The position numbers and the translations under genes were made by a program. The notes under the pieces were generated by a model. It made no database searches and was not told the origin of the DNA. It was given only the letters and a program-made list of their open reading frames with translations. DNA of 64,000 bases from Prorocentrum cordatum (taxonomy: Eukaryota; Sar; Dinophyceae; Prorocentrales; Prorocentraceae). Below, one piece after another: positions 9,576 to 20,382 of the stretch. How positions within the stretch are numbered: the first letter of the stretch is position 1; every line of letters begins with the position of its first letter. The stretch is from NCBI GenBank assembly GCA_963575745.1, contig CAUYUJ010019919.1, positions 16,001-80,000 of the forward strand. Direction: 5' to 3'.

Positions 9576-10345
9576 ATATTGTGGTGGAGAGGGGGGGGCG
9601 GAGCAGGAGAGGGACGAGCCCTTCCTGCCTGCCTTTGTCGCTCCTCCGCCCATTGTTCAGAGCGTGAATTACATACCCCGCTTTCGCTTCCAGGCAAAAC
9701 CAAGTCATACCACGCGCCTCCTCGTCAAGCGGCCTGACCAGCGCAGGCCGTAGTTTGGCGTCGTTTGGTATCTCTTGGAAGCGAGGGTGGTCAAAAGCGA
9801 GGTAGGTTTGTTTGCGCCCGAACTGTCCTTTTCATTGTCTGTAGCCCTGTCGGCACCGCACGCCAGAGGAAGCGCCTCTTTCCCCCCCGCCAGGGCCCTC
9901 CTGGAGCCTTCCGCGGTTTGTCGGCTACTTTTTTTTTTTGATCCGCGGCTCGAGAGCGCACCCCTTCCGGTCGAAGTTAAGCAGGCCGCGCACAGTTGTC
10001 AGGTTTGTCGGCTATACGTAAGAGTGACCTTTCGCCGGAAAGACCTCTGGTGTGGGCCCATCGGGGCCCCCCCCCGGTCGCTGAACGCGATGCGTTAGCC
10101 GCGGCTTGCGCACTTGGTGGTGTCCCTGACCGCCCCCTCCCTTGGGCCGCGCACCAAAGTTCACTCTTGCCTACGGTCAGTCTTTCTTGCGTGGTAGCCG
10201 AGGTTGGCGGCACCCCCCGGGGGGGGGAGCCGGAGGCTTTGGGGGGGCCCGCGTCCGAGTGGGGCAGGGCTGCGCCTCCTGCGCGCGGGCTTCTTGCACA
10301 CCATTCGAGGGCGCCCTGGCCGAGCAGCGTCGCGCCGCGAGAGGG
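9576..10345. other. No gene seen
   Basis: Mixed GC-rich DNA with a T11 run near 9930. The phrase GAAGTTAAGCA at 9975 resembles a 5S rRNA internal motif, but no flanking 5S sequence is present. Confidence 0.4.
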
Positions 10346-10348
10346 GTG

Positions 10349-10380
<32 letters not shown>

Positions 10381-10575
10381 TGTCGTTGTCATCGTCGGCG
10401 TCGGCGTCGGCCTCGGCTTGGGCGTCGGCGTCGCCGTCGGCATCGGCGTGGGCGTCGGCGTGGGCGTCGGCGTCGGCGCCTGCATCGTTGTCGTCGGCGT
10501 CGAGGTCGGCGTCGGCGTCGGCGTCAGCGTCGCTTTCGCCGTCGTCGTCGTCGTCGGCGGCGGTGGCGGTGGCCT
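10346..10575 (+). repeat. CGT / CGTCGG microsatellite
   Basis: (CGT)n followed by GGCGTC-type hexamer variants. Confidence 0.9.
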
Positions 10576-10814
10576 TTGAACGCCCTTCGGAGGGCTGCGG
10601 CTGCAGTCGGAGGCCCTCGGAGGCGCGAGGGCAAGAGTTGGCACCAGGGCCTTCGGGTCTGTGTTGCGGTCGAGGTTCTTCAGGCAGGCCGTCCAGGTCT
10701 CTACCTGCATGTCTGGGGGCCGTTTTGTAGCAACCTGGGAGGTCAAGGAGACGAGGTGGGGTGGGCGGTTGGGGCGGGCTGACGCAGTGAGCAGGGGGGA
10801 GGGGTAAGAGAGGG

Positions 10815-11637
10815 AGTCTGGGATGATGCTGATGCTGCTGATGGTGTTGTTGATATTGATGTTGATGTTGGTGTTGATGCTGCTGTTGTGGTTGAGACAT
10901 TGGAGTTGATGTTGATGATGATGAGGGTGGTGATGATGATGATGATGAGGATGCTGATGATGATTCTGATGATGCTGATGACGTTGATGATGCCGATGAT
11001 GGTGATGGTGATGCCGATGATGATGATGCCGATGATGCTGTTGCTGATGATGTTGATGCTCATGCTGATGCTGCTGATGATGATGCTGATGATGAGGATG
11101 ATGCTGCTGATGATGATGAGGATGAGGATGATGCTGATGATGATGAGAATGAGGATGAAGATGATGATGAAGACTCTTTGCATTACAATTCTCAGTACTA
11201 TTATGCTGCTGCTGATACAGATTATGATGCTGATGCTGATGCTGATGCTGATGATGATGCTGTTGTTGCTGATGGGGACGATGCTGATGATCATGATGGT
11301 GATGGTACTTTTGATGATGGTGATGATACTGGTGCTGATGATGCTGCTGATGATGACGATGGTGATGTCGATAGTGATGTTGATGTTGATGTTGATGTTG
11401 AGTTGTGGTTAAGACATTTGAGTTTATGTTTAGGTTGCTGATGCTGTGGATGTGATGTTGATTTCGATGATGATGATGGTGATTATGATGATGACGATGA
11501 TGATGCTGATGATGATGATGATGATGATGATGCTGATGCTGATGCTGATGCTGATGATGATGATGAGGATGATGACGACGATAATGAGGATAATGATGAT
11601 GGGGATGAGGATGATGATGATGATGATGCTGATGATG

Positions 11638-11694
<57 letters not shown>

Positions 11695-11760
11695 CTGATG
11701 CTGTTGATGATGATGCTCATGCTCATGCCGATGTTGATGCTAATGCTAATGCTGATGAGG
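10815..11760 (+). repeat. GAT/GCT-type compound microsatellite
   Basis: TGATGATGC-type repeats, about 10818-11420 and 11445-11760, with a 25-bp break. Frames are runs of Met/Leu, Asp/Ala or Ile. Confidence 0.95.
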
Positions 11761-13282
11761 TTGTGTATGAGGAGGAAGCAGGAGGAAGACGGCACGGTTG
11801 GCGTGCGAGGGGGTGCACTGATCCTATCTCCCTTCCCCATTTCCTTCTTGACTCGTCCTCCCCCCTCCTCCACCCTTCTTCCCCCCGAATCCCCAACTCC
11901 TGTTGTTGCCCTGTTCCCCCCTCTTCCTCTATCCTTCTTCGTCTCCATTACTCCTCCTTCTGCCTTCCTCGTCCTTCATCCTTCCACCCCCTCCTGATGG
12001 ATGGTCTGGAGGCGTGGGCGACCTTGGAGGTTAGGGGAGAGGAGCACCAAGTTATGGCTGCGCACTCGTTGTGCCCTGGATGCTCGAGGCCAAGCGCAGG
12101 TCACCATGGAGTGGACTGCGTCCCATGGTTCGCCTGGGACTCGAGGCCGCTCAGATCATGAGCGCCTTCTGGCCAGCGGGGATCCGCTGGCTGGCGAGGC
12201 GGCGGGCGAAACTGCCGAGGAGATCCTGGCAGCCATCGGCCACCCCGAACCACAGTCTGACGCGCGGGACGCAAGGGCGCCCTCGAGGGCGCGAAGTTAT
12301 TCGCGCTTCGCGCTTCGCGCTTCGGCTCCGATTCCTCCTCATCCTCCCCTTCTCCCTTGGGAGGCGGCGCGAGAGCGCGAAGTTGGGAGCCCTTGCAATG
12401 TGCGGCGTGGTTTCCAAGAAGGGCCCGTAAAATGCGTCAGGCTCGGTCTGTGGGGCCCTTTTGGGCCTTGCTCTGGGGAGTTCCCAGGGGCAGCGCTGTG
12501 GCCACCCAGGGACCTGTCCGCGTGGGACGTGGGAGATATTGCGCCTGACCCATCCCATCCGTTGGGCTTCGGGTACGCACATCAATTGTTCTTCCCCAGG
12601 CAGTGCTTGCACTTAGGGGGCCTCACTTCTGTTCTAAGGAAGTGGGCTGGTGTGCCACTCTGACGGCTATGTTGCCGCCTCCCTCGATAGTTACACGGCG
12701 ACCGTTAGAAAGAGAGTATGTGTGGGTACCCAGATCCCAAGTTATTCCAAGCGCGTACCTGACTCAATAATCGACATGTTTCTGGTGTGTGTTGCTATTC
12801 GTTTGGGCGGGCCCGAACCAAATCTACTTCACCCGCCATCGAACTTCATGGTTTCACCCACTTCTTCCGACTGGCGGGTACAGTCACATGATGAATGCGC
12901 GTCTTCTCTATATTTGGTGCGGGCAATATCTATATGTATCTATATTTGGTGCGTCTTGGACGTTCTTGGAAGGGGCGTCGCAAGGCCGAGGCGCACTGCA
13001 TATTGACAAACATCGAGCCTCCAGGGGCTAGCTTTTGATCCGTATCCAGTGCGCCTCGGGTTCCTGGGGAAGGGAGCCCGAGACTCCAAACTGCAATGGA
13101 TACGGACACAAGTCTTACCCGAATCCTGATTATGCCCGGAAGATGTTCGGCCCTCTCCGCGTATTCACACAGGCTTTCACACATATGTTTCTCGTATGCT
13201 TATGTTAAGGCCGATTGTTTTCGTTGTTTCGAAATGGTGCGGTCGCTGCAGCGCAGGCCTCATTTCCGGATCGGCTCTGAAT
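11761..13282. other. No gene; one dispersed ~120-bp repeat
   Basis: No convincing protein. Positions 12723-12845 (GTGGGTACCCAGATCCCAAG ... ACTCAATAATCGAC ... CCGAACCAAATCTACTTCA) have relatives at 26728-26870 and 33856-33985, so this is a dispersed element. A 220-codon frame at 12001-12663 has no recognisable domain. Confidence 0.5.
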
Positions 13283-13291
13283 GACGCTCTC

Positions 13292-13327
<36 letters not shown>

Positions 13328-13330
13328 CAG
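13283..13330 (+). repeat. (CT)n microsatellite
   Basis: Dinucleotide tract of about 46 bp with one CG interruption. Confidence 0.95.
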
Positions 13331-13639
13331 CGCGGGCCATTTTGCGGTATCCGAATTCATTTTCATCGTTGTCGCCCTCCTCGTTTCCCCTCCTCCGCCT
13401 TCCTCTGGTCCTCCTGCTCCTCCGACTCATTCCTCTCCAGCTCCTATCGTTGCTGTTCGTCCTCGTCCCCCTCCGTCCTGATCCTCGGGTTCGGATGTCA
13501 GAAATGGCGTGAGTGCACCTGGCTGGCCCCTCCCTCTCCATCCCCCCCCCTCCCTCCCGAGGCCCCAGCACCCGTCCAGCGTTAGGACGGGTGGCCACTG
13601 GGGCCAGGCGTGTAAGGAAGTGAGCTCTGGGTCCTTCGA

Positions 13640-14260
13640 AATCAACGGAGAGCGACCGCCTCCTTCCTTCCCTCCTTCTTCCCCCCCCCCCCCCCTCCCT
13701 CCCCCCCCCCTCCTCCTCCCTCCACCCCCACCCGCCCGCCGCCTCCCTCCTCAACCGCCCCCCTTCCTCCTCTCTCCCCCTCCCTCGCCCCGCCTCCATC
13801 CTCCTCCCTCCCCATCCCTCCGCTTTCCCCCTCCCCTTCCCTCCTCCCCTGCCTCCCCACCCCCTCCCCTTCCCCCCCGGGCCCGATCCTCCAGTCGGGT
13901 GGCGATGTATGGCCGCCGCCCCCGCGCGCGTACCTGGTGTCAGATCAGCTCGTTCGTCTGGGTGGGCGTCCCCAGGGGATGCCAATTTTGTTCACAACCC
14001 CCTCTCCACGGTCTTGTGCCGGACCAGCTCGTTCATGGGGGTGGTGTGCAAAAGTCGTGCTCCCATCCATGCGCCCTCCCCCAGCGTCTCCCTCCACCGC
14101 CTCCCTGCTCCACCGCCTCCCCCCCTCCCTCCTCGCCCTCCCCCCCCCTCTCTCGCCTCCCCCCCTCCCCTCCCTTCCCCCCCTCCTCCCTCCGCTTTCC
14201 CCCTCCCTCCTCCCCCCTCCCTGCCTGCCCCTTCCCCCCCCCGCTCCCCCCCCTCCCCCG
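13640..14260 (+). repeat. C-rich polypyrimidine tracts
   Basis: Long C/T-only stretches (13650-13880 and 14090-14260) separated by about 200 bp of mixed sequence. Proline-rich frames on + and Arg/Gly-rich frames on - are composition artefacts. Confidence 0.85.
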
Positions 14261-14486
14261 ACACCCTCCGGGCCCGCTCCTCCCGCGCCCTCCTCCCGCA
14301 GCGCCCCCGCGCGGCCGGCGCCCACGGCGGGCGCGGCGCCCGCGGGGGGCGGCGGGGCGCCGCGGCCGATGCCGCCGCCGCCGCGGGAGCCCCGCGGCCC
14401 GCGGCGCTCGGGGCGGCCCGGGGGGGCGGCGCCGAGCGCCAACGCGTGGGCCGAGTCTCTGGGCCTCCAGGCCGCGACAACGAGGG

Positions 14487-14732
14487 GGCTCCTCCTCCTC
14501 CTCCTCCTCCTCCTCCTCCTCTCCTTGTCCTCCTCCTTGTCCTCCTCCTCCTCCTCCTCCTCCTTCTTGTCCTCCTCCCCTCCTCCTCCTCCTCCTCCCC
14601 TCCTCCTCCTCCTCCTCCTCCTCCTCCTCCTCCTCCTCCTCCGTGTTCTCCTCCTTCTCCTCCTTGTCCTCTTCACCTCCTCCTCTTCCTCTTCCTCTTC
14701 CTCCTCCTCCTCCTCCTCCTCCTCCCTTTCTC
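14487..14732 (+). repeat. (CCT)n microsatellite
   Basis: CTC tract with TTG and TTC interruptions, ending at the CCCTGAGATCC-family element. Confidence 0.95.
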
Positions 14733-14896
14733 CTGAGATCCTGGCGTTGCGATGTTTTTCGCACCAGGCGTTTTCGCACGGTTTCGGGCCCCAGGGCCCT
14801 CATATATCGATCTGGCTGACGCAGAACGATGGGGTCCGGGGCTCCGGTCGTGATTTGTTGCGATGTTGCATTTTTTGTGCTACGTCGGAGCTCAGG
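14733..14896 (-). mobile_element. CCCTGAGATCC inverted-repeat element, copy 1
   Basis: Starts CCTGAGATCCTGGCGTTGCGA and ends near CGGAGCTCAGGG. It shares the internal phrases GGTTTCGGGCCCCAGGGCCCTCA, ATCGATC and GCTCCGGTCGTGAT with the copy at 60999-61174. Copies at 51442 and 56009 are in the opposite orientation. Ends are imperfect inverted repeats; no coding capacity. Confidence 0.65.
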
Positions 14897-15236
14897 GTCT
14901 CTGAGCCAGTGTTGGGCCACCTCCGCGCATCAGCTGGCTCAAATCCTAGGGGGTGCAGTCAGACCGTGGTGTAAGAGCGAGGACTGTTCAGGGAGGGTAT
15001 CCTCATGGTTTCCGTGTCAGTTCGGTGTTCTGTGTGTCTTGGCTGGCGGAGGGTCTTGTGTTCTCGAGGTCTGTTCTTCTGGTCTAGGTCCGGCTGGAAG
15101 TGGGCGGAGGCCAGTTGGCCCAGATCGCTGGCGTTCATAACCCCCTGGCCCCCTAGCACTCCCCGCGGAGATCCGAGCGACTAGGCCTAGGCCCATCCGA
15201 GCGAATAACACCCTGACTCGAGCAGATCGCACTCTC
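14897..15236. other. No gene seen
   Basis: Mixed sequence. The phrase AGATCGCTGGCGTTCATAAC (15121-15140) has a reverse-complement relative at about 30496-30516, a small dispersed repeat. No coding signal. Confidence 0.4.
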
Positions 15237-15295
15237 TCCTCCTCCTCCTCCTCCTCCTCCTCCTCCTCCTCCTCCTCCTCCTCCTCCTCCTCCTC

Positions 15296-15326
<31 letters not shown>

Positions 15327-15335
15327 TCCTCCCAG
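15237..15335 (+). repeat. (CCT)n microsatellite
   Basis: Pure CTC tract of about 90 bp followed by a C-rich edge. Confidence 0.95.
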
Positions 15336-15529
15336 CCAGAAGGCAAACCAGGGCCTGGAGCGCCGCGGGAGGACGGGCCCGCTCGCGCCGACAGCGTGCT
15401 GTCCCGCCACAGCGCCGACAGCGCCGCGGGAGGACGGGCCTGCTCGCGGGGGTCCCCCCAGCGTGCTGTCCCGCGCGCTCGGTGGCCGACCCGCTGCCCT
15501 CTGAAGCCGCGCAGCACGGGCTTCAGTCC

Positions 15530-15745
15530 TCCCAGATGGGGGTCCCAGATGGGGGTCGGAGGATCGCGCCGCATCGCCGATGCATCGGCTGTGCGGCTCG
15601 ATGTGGAGCCCAATGTTCTCCGCGCCAGCGTCGCAGATACACCGCCGACGTCGCGGATGCAACGCCGATGCATCGCCGATGCGTCAGCGATGCATGGGCG
15701 ATGCGGCGCGATCCTCCGACCCCATCTACTCGGACCCCATCTAGG
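15530..15745. mobile_element. GCATCGGCGATGC palindrome element, copy 1
   Basis: Bounded by doubled AGATGGGGGTC on the left and doubled GACCCCATCT on the right. Inside, GGAGGATCGCGCCGCATCGC is inverted against GCGATGCGGCGCGATCCTCC. The centre is built from iterated GCATCGGC/GCCGATGC octamers. Relatives: 29970-30155, 44880-45117, 45891-46020. It could form a long cruciform. No coding capacity. Confidence 0.75.
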
Positions 15746-16440
15746 GCGCTTCTGAAGACCACTCATGCCTGTTGCGTGTTGCGTGCTGCGTGTTGTTGGC
15801 AGAATTCGGCAGGCCGGGACCTCGCGTGTCTGGGGAGCGTTCCAGAGCGTGCCGTGGACCGCTCGAGGGGCGCTGCCGCGTGCGCGGCGCCTCTCTCGTG
15901 CCGCTCGGGGGCGGATCGAGCGGCCCTTGATGAGTCGCTCCCGAGCGTGCCGAAACGCTTTCAGAGTGTTCTGGACTCCTCCTCCTCCTCCTCCTCCTCC
16001 TCCTCCTCCTCCTCCACCGCCTCCGCCTCGTCGTCCTCCTCCTCCTCCTCCTCTTCCTGATCCCCCTTCTTCTCCTCGACGAAGACGGCCTGCACGGGCA
16101 GGCTTCATCTCCAACTCCTCCTCATCCTCCCACCCGGCGGCGAGCCCAGAGGGGGTACCTGAGGGGGGGCGGGCTTCCTCAGAGGGCTCGGAAGTCCCCC
16201 AGCCTTCTGAGAAGTTTCCCACGCCTTTCCCGAAGACACAGAGAACCCCTCAGACGGCGCGAGGACTCGAGGACTTCTGAGAAGTCCCGCCGCCTTCTGA
16301 AAAGGTCTTCTCCTTCTCACTTCCCCCTTCGCTCGCCGCCGATCTTCGGACGGGGCGAGGGCGAGATAAATCCGTTCCGGAGCGTTTCGGAACGCCTTCA
16401 GAGCGTTCTGGAGCGCTCTGAGAAGGCCGCGGCGCTTGGT
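15746..16440. other. No gene; CCT tract and AGCGTTCC palindrome modules
   Basis: (CCT)n at 15978-16055. Copies of the AGCGTTCC/GGAACGCT module lie at about 15836-15880, 15945-15975 and 16373-16437, the last ending in the same GAGAAGGCCGCGGCGC phrase as at about 607-625. Direct phrases AGAAGTCCC/CCTTCTGAGAAG repeat around 16190-16310. Confidence 0.55.
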
Positions 16441-17043
16441 GCATCCTCAGAGCCGCTGGATCTCAGATGTCCTCGATGCATCCTCACCAGAATTTGCCCT
16501 CGTCCTGGTATCGTCTTATCTCTGGACTGGTCGTGGCGCCCGGTGCAGTATCCTCCAGAACCGCCAGATTTCAGAGATCCCCTACTTGTCCAAGCCCGAT
16601 TTCGTCCTGGTCCTGAGAATGAGTGAGAGAGAGAGGGAGAACAACCCACCCCCAAACCCACCAGGATTCTATATTTTGTTCTGGAATGCTTGTGGACTTA
16701 GTCGACACGCCCCTACGGCGACGATTGCGACTCGCATCGCTTCCGGTTTCACAAACATTGTGATACACCCTTTTCCGTTTTTGTGAAACAGTTTCTGCGT
16801 GTTTCATAAATGCGTTTCTTCGTTGATCACGTTGTCCCGTTGCACGTGCGCGGTTGCGCGATCTGATCCGTGTCCCAGGCAAATGCGTGCGCGGCAGTTT
16901 TTCTTTTCCCGGGCCCTCGGCGGCTGCATTGTACGCAAATTATTGCCAGGGGCCTCTCCTGGGGCGTACATGCAGCTGACGATGGTGGTCGGGCCACAGG
17001 CTCTCGAGGGAAGGTTTGAACATATGACATGTGATGTGCTGAA
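16441..17043. other. No gene seen; left flank of the CA tract
   Basis: Non-repetitive, lower-GC sequence. One clear hairpin at about 16746-16790 (TTTCACAAA ... TTTTTGTGAAA). Confidence 0.45.
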
Positions 17044-17848
<805 letters not shown>

Positions 17849-17850
17849 CA

Positions 17851-17872
17851 TCCGTAGCCATTTTGGCTCAAG
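17851..17872 (+). other. Exact dinoflagellate spliced-leader sequence
   Basis: Seen directly: the 22 bases start TCCGTAGCC and end TTTTGGCTCAAG, a full match to the conserved dinoflagellate SL that is trans-spliced to mRNA 5' ends. It lies immediately after the CA tract and 178 bp before the ORF1 ATG. The base after it is G followed by CAATG rather than the GTA expected of an SL RNA gene donor. I therefore infer that it is the 5' end of a reverse-transcribed, trans-spliced retrotransposon mRNA. Confidence 0.9.
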
Positions 17873-18050
17873 GCAATGCGCCACCCGACGACCGCGAGTC
17901 CGAGAGGGCGTTCTGAGCGCGAGGGGTCGCGTTTTGGGATCAATTCTCGGAAAACGACTGTTCTCTGGGCCGCCCTGGCCAACGTTGCTCTTTGGGGAAC
18001 TGTATCGTGTGGCCCCCCCCACACACACTCCGCACAGTTTTGGAGCAGCA
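17873..18050 (+). other. 5' leader of the retrotransposon
   Basis: 178 bp between the SL and the first ATG of ORF1. No upstream ATG frame resembles a protein. Contains C8 followed by a short CA run near 18013-18027. An in-frame upstream extension from 17934 exists, but its text is not protein-like, so the start at 18051 is preferred. Confidence 0.6.
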
Positions 18051-19262
18051 ATGGCACCAGTCGGTCGCAGAGACGAGCAGCGCACCAAGTGGTGTTGCAA
18101 GTGGTGCAAGGGACGAGATGGGAAGCCATTCGTCAACTATCCAGACAAGCTGGCCTGTCACTCGTGTGCTATGCCCAAGGCTGTGGCATTCAAAGGCAAG
18201 CCAGCGCCCAAGACAAATGTTCCTTCTACTCGGTCAGGGACCAAGCCGCCTGGCAGCGCAGGTGTGAAGCCTCTTGAGAAGCAGCTTCTGGCCATGTCCA
18301 ACAAGGTCGCGCAGCTGGAGAAGGAACTCAAGAAGAAAACAGACGCAGCCGATCGCTGACGACGCGGGTACTGAGCGCACAGAGCTTGACCTGGTCGCAT
18401 GCAGCAAGGCTCGCATTGCAGAGTTGGACAGCCTCATCACGCATCTCAGTCTCACGAAGCCTCTGCCCCCTGAGATCGAGGCGGTGGTCGAAGGCTATCG
18501 CAAGGAAAAGGAGCCCCTCCGCGCCCAGGTGTTCGAGGAGAAGCCTGTCCCCGTCAAGGTGCAGGAGCTTTCCAACAAGATCATTCGGTTGGACAAGCAG
18601 CAGCTGCGCTGGCAATCCACTCTGGACGAGAAAAAGGCCAAGCTCAAGAAGCTCGAGGCTGAGATTGCCGAGGGCGAGGATGCCATGGCCAAGTTGCGTG
18701 CTCAGCTGGTGGCTATGCACGCTGAGCGTGCCCAGTTGTGCAGTGTGCTTCCCGACCCGCATCCGGAGCCTCCTGAAGATGGTGCTGGCGATCGTTACAC
18801 GCTCTCTAAGATGTGCCTGGTGCTGGAGCGCATGGGCCTGGCGCACTCGCTCTCATCGAAGGTGGAGGGCGTTGTGGCCGAGCTTCGAGAGGCGGAGCTG
18901 GCGGCGCAGCGCGCAAAGCAGCAGAGGCAGGAGGAGGCCGCGCGCGCCGCTGCCCTGGCAGGTGGCCAAGCGGCTGCTGCGGCCGCTGAGGGCGTGCCTG
19001 AGGCTGGCGCAGCTTCGGGCGCTGGTCCTGTGCATTTGGCCCTCCAGCTCCTGAGGATTCGCCCATGGGCGACGAGGAGCTCGACAGCGCCACCACTGAG
19101 GAGCTCAGGGCTTTCCTCGAGGCCTGTGGGCTGGAGAAGCTTGCGGGCGGCACAGATGACGATGCTGAGCTGCGCGACGCTGTCAAGCGTTGCCTCAAGC
19201 CCCCATCTTGGCAGGAAGTCAAGCGCCGACGGAAGGCAGCAGCTGGCACCATGGATGCCTGA
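18051..19262 (+). pseudogene. LINE ORF1: zinc ribbon, coiled coil, SAP-like (frameshifted)
   Basis: Three pieces in sequence. Piece 1 (18051-18359) starts MAPVGRRDEQ and has a C-x2-C ... C-x2-C zinc ribbon: WCCKWCKGRDGK, then LACHSCAMPK, at residues about 15-43. A heptad-like KPLEKQLLAMSNKVAQLEKE follows. A frameshift near 18350 moves the frame. Piece 2 (about 18360-19040) continues a charged coiled coil, with runs such as ELSNKIIRLDKQQ and KKAKLKKLEAEIAEGED, and an Ala/Gln-rich tail. A second shift near 19040 leads to piece 3, ending DEELDSATTEELRAFLEACG and VKRCLKPPSWQEVKRR, similar to a SAP-type nucleic-acid-binding helix pair. The stop is at 19260-19262. The expected role, by analogy with other LINE ORF1 proteins, is RNA binding and particle assembly. 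It is read as a pseudogene only because of the two shifts. Confidence 0.75.
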
Positions 19263-19410
19263 GACAGTCGCAATGATGATGAGTCCAGGTAGCCAGAATC
19301 TCGAGAATAACCAGGCTGTGGAGCTTGCTTCGGAGGGCCATTTCGAGCGTGTCCGCTCTGGTGCCAGTGCGCGCACCCCGTGTGCCCAGGGGGAAGGGCC
19401 TGCTGCATGC

Positions 19411-20382
19411 GAGGCCCGCCGCGGTGGGATGGCCGATGCCCTCGCACATGGAGTTGCTGCTGGCGGCCTGGTGAGGTGCTGCGATGCTCACCCCACCGCC
19501 CTCCCTGTAAGTCCGAGCGAGGCCCGCGGCGGTGGGGTGGCCGATGCCCTCGCACATGGTGTCGCTGCTGGCGGCCTGGTGAGGTGCTGCGACGCTCGCC
19601 CCATCGCCCTCCCTGTAAGCCCGAGCGAGGCCCACAGCGGTGGGGTGGCCGATGCTCTCGCACAGGAAGCTCCCCTTGGCGGCAGGGTGAGGTGCTGCGA
19701 CGCTCGCCCCGTCGCCCCCCCTATAAGCCCGAGCGAGGCCCACCGCGGTGGGGTGGTCGATGCCCTCGCACATGGAGTTGCTGCTGGCGGCCTGGCGAGG
19801 TGCTGCGACGCTCGCCCCGTCGCCCCCCCTGTAAGACCGAGCGAGGCCCACCGCGGTGGGGTGGTCGATGCCCTCGCACATGGAGTTGCTGCTGGCGGCC
19901 TGGTGAGGTGCCGCGACGCTCGCCCCGTCGCCCTCCCTGTAAGTCCGAGCGAGGCCCACCGCGGTGGGGTGGCCGATGCCCTCGCACACGGAGCTGCTGC
20001 TGGCGGCCTGGTGAGGTGTTGTGACGCTTGCCCCGTCGCCCTCCCTGTAAGCCCGAGCGAGGCCCACCGTGGTGGGGTGGCCGGTGCCCTCGCACAGGGA
20101 GTCGTTGCTGGCGGCCTGGAGAGGCGCGGCAACGATCGCCCCGTCGCCCACCCTGTAAGCCCGAGCAGGACCCACCGCAGGGAGGTAGCCGATGCCCTTG
20201 CAAATGATGTTGCCGAAGTCGGCCTGGGAAGGTGTTGCGATGTTCGCCCCACCACCATCCCTGTAAGCACGAGCGAGGACCACGCTGGTGGGGTGGCCGA
20301 TGCCTTTGCACATGGAGTTGCTGAAGGCGGCGCTGAGAGGTGCTGCGACGCTTGCATTGTTGAGTTGCACGATGGCGAGAGG
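19411..20382 (+). repeat. Nine 108-bp tandem repeats inside the retrotransposon
   Basis: Units start at about 19411, 19519, 19627, 19735, 19843, 19951, 20059, 20167 and 20275, each exactly 108 bp, so they encode 36 residues in frame. The consensus core reads GGVADALAHGVAAGGLVRCC then DARPVALPVSPSEA. Units 3, 7, 8 and 9 have diverged most. The frame is the same as the endonuclease that follows, so the array is probably an N-terminal extension of ORF2. The opposite strand is also open throughout, as expected when the period is a multiple of three. Confidence 0.9.

Noticed and set aside
9950-10010. 5S rRNA gene (GAAGTTAAGCA motif)
   Set aside because: Only an 11-base match; the rest of the 5S sequence is absent.
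12001-12663. 220-codon frame with a WTASH phrase, considered as an RNase H remnant
   Set aside because: No catalytic pattern or flanking reverse-transcriptase sequence; similarity too weak.
13509-14974. Proline-rich 436- and 345-codon frames
   Set aside because: Translation of C/T-only tracts and a CCT microsatellite.
17851-17872. An SL RNA gene rather than a retrotransposon 5' end
   Set aside because: The base context after the SL is GCAATG rather than a GTA donor. No SL RNA body is evident, and the LINE ORF1 follows at mRNA-leader distance.
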